NCBI GenBank assembly: GCA_013001805.1
Contig: JABDLW010000868.1
Span: forward strand, 1-7,683
Origin: Saprospiraceae bacterium
GTDB taxonomy: Bacteria > Bacteroidota > Bacteroidia > Chitinophagales > Saprospiraceae
Reading direction: 5' to 3'
DNA: 7,683 nt
Position numbers and translations under genes: made by a program. The number at the start of each line of letters is the position of its first letter. Position 1 is the stretch's first letter. Shown here piece after piece: positions 1-5,812 of this stretch. A model generated the notes under the pieces. That model was not told where the DNA came from. It worked only from the letters and a program-made list of their open reading frames with translations, and did not search any database.

Positions 1-169
1 GGATAGGGTCATCGGTGCCGGCAAAACGTTTATCTCCGGTATGGATTTCGACAATTAGGTTCGTCACCACTTGTGCTTCGATCCTGGAAGGAAATAAAAT
101 ATGAACTAGAAAAAACAAAAAAGAAATTGAATACACTTTACACATGGCATGTAGGAATTTAAGGTTCAT
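1..169 (-). CDS. Exported protein with N-terminal PLAT/LH2-like domain, 3' part cut off by window edge
   Basis: Reading leftward from an ATG at 169-167, 56 codons stay open to the window edge. The product starts with a signal peptide: Lys at 4 and 11, a hydrophobic core at about residues 13-27 rich in Phe, Leu and Ile, and a probable signal peptidase I site after IEA (residues 30-32). The mature part begins QVVTNLIVEIHTGDKRFAGT. The TGD...AGTDD pattern after a beta strand is the usual opening of PLAT/LH2 beta-sandwich domains, which bind lipids or proteins and often sit on secreted enzymes. Only about 20 residues of the domain are visible, so the assignment is tentative and any catalytic part lies outside the window. 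It is transcribed divergently from the sulfatase gene, 123 bp away. An in-frame ATG at residue 9 is an alternative start but would shorten the signal peptide n-region. No Shine-Dalgarno sequence is seen. Confidence 0.7.
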   Translation of the reverse strand, partial: MNLKFLHAMCKVYSISFLFFLVHILFPSRIEAQVVTNLIVEIHTGDKRFAGTDDPI

Positions 170-292
170 TATGATCCGGCATCTTTTTAAAAAGCCTAAA
201 ATGACGCCAATTAATTGTTCCATTGAACTTGAAAAGCGTTACCCTACAGAATTGTCTTAATCAATCACTACCTTTAGAAGGCCGAAAAAAAT
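170..292. promoter_or_regulatory. Divergent intergenic region with three small palindromes
   Basis: This 123-bp gap separates the starts of the PLAT-like gene and the sulfatase gene and must hold both promoters. It contains a perfect 12-bp palindrome CTTTTTAAAAAG (183-194), a perfect 10-bp palindrome CAATTAATTG (208-217) and a 4-4-4 dyad GTTCCATTGAAC (217-228). A TAnnTTTA sequence (TACCTTTA, 269-276) resembles the Bacteroidota -7 element TAnnTTTG for the sulfatase direction, but no TTTG lies at the usual distance upstream. AGAAGG (276-281) lies 11 nt before the sulfatase ATG and is the only SD-like sequence near a start codon in this window. The palindromes could be operator sites, but short A/T palindromes also arise by chance. 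Confidence 0.4.
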
Positions 293-1795
293 ATGCCTAT
301 GTTCATTCAGATTAGCCGGTTATTGTCTCTCATGATCTTCATCCATCTCCTGATAAGTTGTGGTGAAAAAGACAACAGACCCAATGTCCTATTTATAGCC
401 ATCGACGACCTCAGGCCGGAACTGGGTTGCTATGGCAATGGGGTAATAAAAAGCCCTAATATTGACCGGCTTGCTTCCGAGGGTATATTATTTAGACATC
501 ATTATGTGCAAGTACCGACCTGTGGTGCATCACGCTGTGCGCTGCTCACCGGCAGGAGACCCTGGAGTAAGGCGCATGTGAAGAATAGTGTTATGGCCGA
601 ATTAATGTCCGGTCAACCCGAGGCAGATAAACCGGAAACCTTTGTCCATCATTTGCGACGTAATGGTTATTACACCTTAGGCATTGGGAAAATAAGTCAT
701 TCTGCTGATGGCCTGGTATACGGGTATGAAGATCCGGTTAGTGATCAATTGGAATTACCTCACAGCTGGGATGAGCGGCTCTTTGATCACGGGAAATGGG
801 GTACCGGCTGGAATGCTTTTTTCGGATATGCCGATGGAAGTAATCGGCAGGGTATGAAAAAACAAGTGAAACCTTACGAAAAAGGGGAGGTGGGCGATGA
901 GGGATATCCCGATGGTTTATCAACGAAACTAGCGGTACAAAAACTAGGTGAATTAAAAAGCAAGGGGAAGCCCTTTTTTATGGGGGTCGGATATTTCAAG
1001 CCGCACCTCCCATTCACTGCTCCTGCAAAATATTGGGATCTTTACGATCAGTCGGAGATGGCATTACCTCCAGTGAATGACATCCCTGAAGGAATTTCTG
1101 AGAAAAGTTTGCACGGCAGTGGCGAGTTTAACCAATATGCCCTGGGCGAAGAAAAGGCATCGTTGGATTCTTCCCTTTCCGAAGATTATATCCGTAAAGT
1201 AAAGCATGCATATGCCGCTTGCGTCAGTTACACTGATGCTCAGGTGGGTATTTTATTGACTGAATTAAAAAACCTGGGGCTAGAAGAAAATACCATAGTA
1301 GTCATTTGGGGGGATCACGGCTGGCACCTGGGTGACCAGCGGGTATGGGGTAAACATACCTTATCCGAATACGCTCTGCGTAGTGCGTTGATTATGAAAA
1401 TTCCCGGTCAACAGCAAAGGGGAGGGGTGATCGAATCCGTGGTAGAATCCGTGGATATTTATCCGACTTTAATGGACCTTTGTCAAGTCGATATTCCAGA
1501 AGGTTTGGATGGACAGAGTTTTATAAATAAAATTAGTGCGGATAAAATGGTAGTCCCGGATGTCGCTTATGCTTACTGGAGGGATGGGATCAGCATTCGT
1601 ACCGATACTTTTAGACTAACCAAATATTTTCGTGAAGCAGAACCCACCGTTGAGTTATATGACTACTTTTCTGACCCCGGCGAAAGTAAAAATCTAGCGG
1701 CTAGCCGTCCGGAAAAGGTCAATCAATTAATGCCTCTATTAAATAAAATTGATCACCAATTTTACCTGGAGGATGAGACTGATCAGGAAAATTAA
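293..1795 (+). CDS. Lipoprotein sulfatase, iduronate-2-sulfatase-like (family S1)
   Basis: This complete 500-residue type I sulfatase hydrolyses a sulfate ester, probably on a glycan. A hydrophobic leader ends in the lipobox LISC with Cys23, so the enzyme should be a lipoprotein of the periplasm or cell surface. Motifs in order are: AIDDLRPE (metal ligands Asp38, Asp39), CGASR at 77-81 (Cys77 is the residue oxidised to formylglycine, CxASR form), GKISH with Lys133 and His136, KPHLPF with His238, and GDHGWHLGDQ with Asp341 and His342, then Lys354. Spacing and motifs match human iduronate-2-sulfatase and its many bacterial relatives. Full length and all key residues suggest an active enzyme. 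Activity needs a formylglycine-generating or anSME enzyme, not encoded here. The substrate cannot be read from sequence. The start at 293 or the ATG at 299 both keep the signal peptide. It ends two bases from the convergent VOC gene. Confidence 0.93.
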   Translation: MPMFIQISRLLSLMIFIHLLISCGEKDNRPNVLFIAIDDLRPELGCYGNGVIKSPNIDRLASEGILFRHHYVQVPTCGASRCALLTGRRPWSKAHVKNSVMAELMSGQPEADKPETFVHHLRRNGYYTLGIGKISHSADGLVYGYEDPVSDQLELPHSWDERLFDHGKWGTGWNAFFGYADGSNRQGMKKQVKPYEKGEVGDEGYPDGLSTKLAVQKLGELKSKGKPFFMGVGYFKPHLPFTAPAKYWDLYDQSEMALPPVNDIPEGISEKSLHGSGEFNQYALGEEKASLDSSLSEDYIRKVKHAYAACVSYTDAQVGILLTELKNLGLEENTIVVIWGDHGWHLGDQRVWGKHTLSEYALRSALIMKIPGQQQRGGVIESVVESVDIYPTLMDLCQVDIPEGLDGQSFINKISADKMVVPDVAYAYWRDGISIRTDTFRLTKYFREAEPTVELYDYFSDPGESKNLAASRPEKVNQLMPLLNKIDHQFYLEDETDQEN

Positions 1796-1797
1796 AC

Positions 1798-2160
1798 CTA
1801 TTCTCTTGGTTCACCAAATTGCAGGAGATATCTGTTGATGTCATAAATGCCAAACTCCCGCATACCGTAGTGGAAAGTCTCGATTGGATAACAGATATCC
1901 ACCCGGTCTTTAATTTCCTGGTAATATTTATCGACTCCAGTCATGCGGAAATAGATGGAACCAGTGAAATGGGGGCCATTGAATTTCTGATGCTCATTTG
2001 GTTTGGACAACATTACAGAGATTTGGTCGTGTGACAGCGATGCCCAACCCCATTCTTCAGCAAAATCTTCACAGGTGAATCCAAGGATTCCGACATAATA
2101 ATCAATACTCTCCCTAATGTTAAGGGTATAAAGCATCGGAGACACTGAAGTGAACTGCAT
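1798..2160 (-). CDS. VOC-superfamily (glyoxalase/bleomycin-resistance-like) protein
   Basis: The product has 120 residues, the usual size of a single-chain VOC protein with two beta-alpha-beta-beta-beta modules. It opens with a strand followed by IRESIDYYVGILGF (residues 15-28), the characteristic first helix and 'lGF' turn. A central GSIYFRM strand (67-73) begins the second module, and it closes with YGMREFGIYDINRYLLQFGE (98-117), a form of the common GMREF...D..G..L.FGE ending. Members bind small molecules, as antibiotic-binding proteins or metal-dependent enzymes. The visible residues do not define a metal site or substrate, so no specific function is assigned. The gene lies 17 bp after prfB on the same strand and is probably co-transcribed. 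Its TAG stop is two bases from the sulfatase stop, leaving no room for a terminator between them. Confidence 0.88.
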   Translation of the reverse strand: MQFTSVSPMLYTLNIRESIDYYVGILGFTCEDFAEEWGWASLSHDQISVMLSKPNEHQKFNGPHFTGSIYFRMTGVDKYYQEIKDRVDICYPIETFHYGMREFGIYDINRYLLQFGEPRE

Positions 2161-2177
2161 ATTTACGAAGAGTTTAT

Positions 2178-3264
2178 CTATACCGCTTCTTGTCCCAACA
2201 TCAGCCAGGCTTTTAGAAAAGCATCGATATTGCCGTCAAGTACTCCAATGGTATCTCCCGTTTGATGCTGAGTACGATGATCTTTTACCCGCCGGTCATC
2301 CAGTACGTAACTGCGTATTTGTGATCCCCACTCATTTTTCATTTTATTGGCTTCCACCTTATCACGTTCCTCTCTCTGCCTCTGGAGTTCTTGCTCATAT
2401 AATCTTGATTTAAGCATTTGGATGGCCTTTTCACGATTCATATGCTGAGATCGTTCTTCCTGGCATTCGGCAACAAGTCCGGTGGGGAGGTGTCTGACTC
2501 GCACCGCTGATTCCGTTTTGTTTACATGCTGGCCTCCGGCTCCACTACTGCGGAATGTGTCCCAATCAAGATCTGCCGGGTTGATTTCTATTTCAATTCG
2601 GTCATCGATCATGGGATGTACAAAAACCGATGCAAACGAAGTCATTCGCTTTCCCTGTGCGTTAAAGGGACTTACTCGTACCAAACGGTGCACTCCATTT
2701 TCACCTTTAAGCAGACCGTAGGCATAATCACCCTTGATCTCCAGGGCAACCGATTTAAGTCCTGCCACGTCCCCATCCACCCGATTTAATTCTGAAACCT
2801 TGTAACCGTTTTTCTCGGCCCACATGACATACATCCGAAGGAGCATAGCTGTCCAATCGCAGCTCTCTGTACCACCGGCACCAGCGTTTATCTCCAGAAT
2901 GCAACCCAGCTCATCTTCTTGCTTATTTAGAGTGGACCTGAATTCTACATCGTCTAGTTTCTGCTCGGCTTTTAAGAAAGCTGCTTCGACTTCGGCTTCC
3001 GTGGCTTCACCCTCTTTCCAGAAATCGAACAGGATCTCCACCTCATCAACCAATTCCCCGGTATCTTCGTATGTTTTCACCCAATTCTTGAGCAGTCCAA
3101 CCTCCTTTAAGAGAGCTTCTGCTTTTTTCGGATCGTCCCAGAAATTGGGATCAAGCGTAAGTTGCTCTTTATCTTTTATTTGAAATTGACGCTTATCGAC
3201 GTCAAAGATACCTCCTAAGAGAACCTAAGCGGTCCTTCATGGCCTGCAATTGCTCGATGGTCAT
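2178..3264 (-). CDS. prfB: Peptide chain release factor 2, made by programmed +1 frameshift
   Basis: RF2 recognises UGA and UAA at the ribosomal A site and triggers peptide release. Translation starts at ATG 3264-3262 and runs 20 codons (MTIEQLQAMKDRLGSLRRYL) to an in-frame TGA at 3204-3202. Skipping one T (3204) continues as DVDKRQFQIK and stays open to TAG at 2180-2178: complement(join(2178..3203,3205..3264)), 361 residues, close to E. coli RF2 (365). Key motifs by full-length numbering are SPF (198-200), the RF2-type stop-codon reading tripeptide, and GGQ (243-245) within SSGAGGQHVNKTES, the peptidyl-transferase-centre loop. The position equivalent to E. coli residue 246 is Ser. A simple gene call would begin at the GTG at 3080 and lose 61 residues. 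The gene itself ends in TAG, which only RF1 reads, so the internal TGA is the sole RF2-sensing stop. It lies 61 bp after the FKBP gene and 17 bp before the VOC gene. Confidence 0.97.
3201..3219 (-). promoter_or_regulatory. prfB programmed +1 frameshift site
   Basis: On the minus strand this reads CTTAGGAGGTATCTTTGAC. It contains the SD-like AGGAGG (3211-3216), a TAT spacer codon, the slippery Leu codon CTT (3205-3207), the in-frame TGA (3202-3204) and the following C. The layout and spacing match the classic E. coli site, where AGGGGG replaces AGGAGG. When RF2 is scarce, ribosomes paused at UGA slip +1 from CUU to UUU and continue with GAC. When RF2 is plentiful they terminate after 20 codons. 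The reading frames on both sides encode conserved RF2 sequence, which makes a sequencing error very unlikely. Confidence 0.96.
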
Positions 3265-3325
3265 GATTTAAAGTGATTAATTTGTTTACTAAATAATAAA
3301 AATAAGAAACAACAAACTTATGCTA
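3265..3325 (-). promoter_or_regulatory. A/T-rich gap before prfB, possible promoter or leader
   Basis: These 61 bp between the FKBP stop and the prfB ATG are about 82 percent A+T (11 G/C by hand count), clearly richer than the flanking genes. A TTTG occurs near the upstream end (minus strand, 3313-3316), but no good TAnnTTTG lies 19-21 bp downstream of it. There is no SD sequence before the ATG. The gap could hold an internal promoter giving prfB its own transcription, or it may simply be the intercistronic spacer of a longer operon. No strong hairpin with a T-run is seen, so I do not call a terminator. Confidence 0.3.
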
Positions 3326-4219
3326 TTAGTTTATTGACATTAATTGAACACGAAAATACAAGGGCGTGTTCCCCGGGATGTCCATATAGCCCGCTTCTCC
3401 GTAGCCCAAAGCGGGAGGAATAAAGAAAGAAGCAGTTGCCCCTTCGTTGAGCAAAGCAATGCCAACATCCCAGCCCGCTATTGCACGTTGTTGTCCAAGC
3501 GGAAAAGTATAAGGTTCGCCCATTTCATAAGAATCGTCAAAACGTTTGCCATCCATAAAGGTGCCGTAGTAATGCACACTAACCATATCACCCGGGGCGG
3601 GCAAATCTCCTGTACCCTCATCATGTATTACGTATTCCAAACCGGAATCCGTTTTTTGCAGGTTAGGGAGATTGCCGGCGTTATAGGCAGCCAGAGCTTG
3701 TGCGGCCTTTTCCACAATTTCGGGCCGGATGGCTTGTGCCTCTGCAATTTGCTCCTCGCGCTCTTTCAAAACAGCTTGCATTTCTTCTTTAAATTCTTCA
3801 TCTGTTTTAATTTCCAGAAAATTCAGATCATACTCAATAAGTTTGATGTGAGCAAAAGCTGGCGGAATATCGTCGAGTGAGTCGGTAGGAAAAAAAAGTG
3901 TGGCACTGTCTCCTTCCGACATGAGTGCCAGGGCATCAATAATAATGGGAGTTTCTTTGGTATACTCTTCTTCTGTGGGAATTTTTATGCGAGGTATCTG
4001 GTCAGATCCGTAACTGCTGTTAAGGACCGAATCCCCGTGGCGCATAACAATGTGAAAATACGCATATTCTCCAGGTACCGGCTTTGGACCATTGGTTGAG
4101 ATATGTTTTTCAAGCCGGTAACCTCGACGTGTCAGGTCTCCTTTAGATGCGTCTTCGCTCCCACAGGAGATAATAACTACAATGGCGCTAAGTATAATGG
4201 AAAAATTAAGAATTTTCAT
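3326..4219 (-). CDS. FKBP-type peptidyl-prolyl cis-trans isomerase, two-domain lipoprotein
   Basis: This 297-residue envelope protein catalyses proline isomerisation during protein folding. The lipobox is IISC with Cys19, followed by GSED, so it should be lipidated. Residues 190-297 form a full FKBP domain with the usual pocket residues: VHYYG (Tyr217/218), RFDDS (Phe227, Asp228), YTFPLG (Phe239), IAGW (Ile247, Trp250), ALGYGE (Tyr273) and LYFRVQL (Phe289). Residues about 40-138 look like a second, degenerate FKBP fold (PGEYAYFHIVMRHGDSV, then a Met-Ser-Glu-Gly-Asp-Ser-Ala-Thr stretch at 100-107), but the ALGYG loop is replaced by an unrelated segment, so this copy is probably inactive. A charged helical linker (about 139-180) joins them. 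The ATG overlaps the nrnA stop as ATGA, suggesting translational coupling. In gliding flavobacteria the FKBP lipoprotein GldI is comparable, but this double-domain protein is not a clear GldI. Confidence 0.93.
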   Translation of the reverse strand: MKILNFSIILSAIVVIISCGSEDASKGDLTRRGYRLEKHISTNGPKPVPGEYAYFHIVMRHGDSVLNSSYGSDQIPRIKIPTEEEYTKETPIIIDALALMSEGDSATLFFPTDSLDDIPPAFAHIKLIEYDLNFLEIKTDEEFKEEMQAVLKEREEQIAEAQAIRPEIVEKAAQALAAYNAGNLPNLQKTDSGLEYVIHDEGTGDLPAPGDMVSVHYYGTFMDGKRFDDSYEMGEPYTFPLGQQRAIAGWDVGIALLNEGATASFFIPPALGYGEAGYMDIPGNTPLYFRVQLMSIN

Positions 4220-5229
4220 AAAATTGATTTATTTAATTGTTCTTTATATCGTGGTAAAATGGTTTTGATTTGATCCAGCGTCGCTGATAGGCTCGATTTT
4301 GTGAAGCCCCCGGATGCATTTCTATGACCACCTCCGTTAAAGTAGTTTTTAGCAATTTCCTCCACCGAAAAATCTCCTTTGGAGCGGAAAGAAATCTTGA
4401 TGATCGTGGGTTGTTGCCTGATGAAAATCGCCAATTTTACATTCTCCAATTTCAATAAATAGTTTACAATACCTTCCGTATCACCACGCTGAATATCGTA
4501 AACCTGGTAGTCGTGTTTATTTAGGAAAATGATACCTGTTTTATATTCATCGAGAACCTCCATACGGTTTACAAAGCAATGACCCAGTAAACGCAGATTT
4601 TTTTCATTCAGTGTATTAAAAATGCGGTCGTGAATAAGACTGGTGTCAATTCCCAATTCCTGGAGGGTGGCCACCGTCCGGAAAAGCGCTGGTGATGTGC
4701 TGTATTGGAATGATCCCGTGTCTGTTAGAATGCCAGTATAAAGACAGGCTGCAATATCCGTATCACCAAGTGGTTTTTGATCAAATCCTTCAATAAATCT
4801 ATAGACCAATTCACAGGTAGAACTTGCGGTAGTATCCGAGAGAATGAAATCACCGATAGGATCGGGATAAAGATGATGGTCGATCAAAATGGTATAGAGA
4901 CGGTCATTCTCTATATATTTACTCATCTTATCGATCCGGGAAAGGGAGTTGTAGTCCAAAATCACGGATACTTCGATATGCTGTGAAAAATCATCCAGAG
5001 CACTGGAATCCACATCAAAGATCTCGACACCGTTAATACCAGGCATCCATTGGTAGGTGGCTGGATACTCAGAGGGAAATGCTACCATTACCCTATGTCC
5101 CTTGTTTTCCAGCCAGCGGGCCATGGCAAGGGATGATCCGATCGCGTCTCCATCCGGATTGCGATGACTCGTAATTAAAATGTTTTTCGGAGTTGCCAAT
5201 ACGGACTTAACCTCTTCTATTCCCTGCAT
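4216..5229 (-). CDS. nrnA: DHH/DHHA1 phosphoesterase, NrnA-like oligoribonuclease/pAp phosphatase
   Basis: The 337-residue product matches bifunctional NrnA, which degrades 2-5 nt RNA fragments (and often pGpG) to mononucleotides and removes the 3'-phosphate from pAp. DHH-domain motifs are SHRNPDGDAIG (His22, Asp26, Asp28), ILDYNSLSRI (Asp92), the namesake IDHH (Asp117, His118, His119) and GILTDTGSF (Asp170). Together these hold two Mn ions. The C-terminal DHHA1 domain has FRSKG (281-285) and GGGHRNASGG (299-308), the substrate-binding part. Length and motif order are typical and no key residue is missing. It is the first gene of the minus-strand cluster, starts 154 bp from the ndk start on the opposite strand, and ends in TGA overlapping the FKBP ATG. 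No SD precedes the ATG at 5229-5227. Exact substrate preference among nanoRNA, pAp and c-di-nucleotide products is inferred from the family. Confidence 0.93.
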   Translation of the reverse strand: MQGIEEVKSVLATPKNILITSHRNPDGDAIGSSLAMARWLENKGHRVMVAFPSEYPATYQWMPGINGVEIFDVDSSALDDFSQHIEVSVILDYNSLSRIDKMSKYIENDRLYTILIDHHLYPDPIGDFILSDTTASSTCELVYRFIEGFDQKPLGDTDIAACLYTGILTDTGSFQYSTSPALFRTVATLQELGIDTSLIHDRIFNTLNEKNLRLLGHCFVNRMEVLDEYKTGIIFLNKHDYQVYDIQRGDTEGIVNYLLKLENVKLAIFIRQQPTIIKISFRSKGDFSVEEIAKNYFNGGGHRNASGGFTKSSLSATLDQIKTILPRYKEQLNKSIL

Positions 5230-5383
5230 TGCTTCTAATTGAAGGACGAAAATGTGACTTTTTACCGAGGGGGAAAAATTTATTTTGCCTGGCGGTGAAT
5301 CACTTAAATGTGGGGCATTTATTTACTTTTGCGCTTTCAATTAAAAAATGACTCGACATCCGGGGTCAGTAATATATCATATT
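5230..5383. other. Divergent nrnA-ndk intergenic region
   Basis: This 154-bp gap lies between two divergent start codons, so it should hold both promoters. The ndk side has the clear -7 element listed separately. For nrnA, a TAAATTTT on the minus strand (5275-5282) loosely resembles TAnnTTTG, but no TTTG is present at the expected distance, so I do not call it. No RNA gene, repeat or credible small ORF is visible. Confidence 0.6.
5324..5331 (+). promoter_or_regulatory. Bacteroidota-type -7 promoter element for ndk
   Basis: TACTTTTG is a perfect match to the TAnnTTTG element used by the primary sigma factor (SigABfr type) of Bacteroidota. It would place transcription start near 5338, leaving about 45 nt before the preferred ndk ATG. 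The -33 TTTG partner is not evident at the usual 19-21 bp spacing (the nearest TTTG is 5284-5287), so the call rests on one element and its position. Confidence 0.45.
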
Positions 5384-5803
5384 ATGAGTAAGAGAACATT
5401 CACCATGATCAAGCCTGATGCAGTGAAAGCAGGCCATATTGGAAAGATTTTAGAGCAAATTACCAGTGCTGGATTTAGAATCGTTGCGTTAAAAATGACC
5501 CAGCTTTCACAAAGTACTGCTGGTGCATTTTACGCAGTACATCGCGAAAGGCCTTTCTATCAGGAATTAGTAGACTTCATGTCCTCAGGTCCGATTGTAG
5601 CTGCTATCTTAGAGAAAGAAAATGCAGTAGATGATTTTCGCACCCTCATTGGGGCGACCAACCCTGCTGATGCGGCTCCAGGTACGATCCGGGCTTTGTA
5701 CGCGAAGAATGTGGGAGAAAATGCGGTCCATGGATCTGATTCTGATGAAAATGCTGTAATTGAGAGTCAATTCCATTTTGCCGGCTGCGATGTTTATAGT
5801 TAG
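5384..5803 (+). CDS. ndk: Nucleoside diphosphate kinase
   Basis: Ndk moves the gamma phosphate from ATP to other nucleoside diphosphates through a phosphohistidine, balancing NTP and dNTP pools in the cytoplasm. The 139-residue product opens with SKRTFTMIKPDAV (catalytic-site Lys10), has HRERPFY (53-59), ATNPADAAPGTIR (91-103, with Arg103) and the active-site NAVHGSDS with His116. I chose the ATG at 5384 because Ndk proteins normally start one or two residues before the RTF/TMIKPD strand and because 139 residues is the usual size. An in-frame ATG at 5348 would add 12 unconserved residues. No SD is present at either. Ndk is convergent with mutS2, nine bases apart, and divergent from nrnA. Confidence 0.96.
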   Translation: MSKRTFTMIKPDAVKAGHIGKILEQITSAGFRIVALKMTQLSQSTAGAFYAVHRERPFYQELVDFMSSGPIVAAILEKENAVDDFRTLIGATNPADAAPGTIRALYAKNVGENAVHGSDSDENAVIESQFHFAGCDVYS

Positions 5804-5812
5804 TTGAAGGGA

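Noticed and set aside
1807..1818. TTGGTTCACCAA hairpin as terminator between the sulfatase and VOC genes
   Set aside because: Only a 5-bp stem with a 2-nt loop, inside VOC codons and without a T-run.
2178..3080. RF2 as a 300-residue protein starting at GTG 3080
   Set aside because: Conserved RF2 N-terminal sequence continues upstream through the frameshift site to ATG 3264, giving the normal family length.
2824..3183. 119-codon plus-strand open frame opposite prfB
   Set aside because: Ser-rich shadow of the RF2 N-terminal helices, with no start signal or family match.
3202..3204. TGA in prfB as a nonsense mutation or sequencing error (pseudogene)
   Set aside because: The surrounding sequence is the classic RF2 frameshift signal and both frames encode conserved RF2 residues.
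3270..3320. TTTGTT...AACAAA inverted repeat before prfB as a terminator or riboswitch
   Set aside because: Six-bp A/T stem with a long loop, expected by chance in 82 percent A+T sequence.
3344..3880. 178-codon plus-strand open frame
   Set aside because: It lies antisense within the FKBP gene, has no recognisable domain, and the minus-strand product is clearly the real gene.
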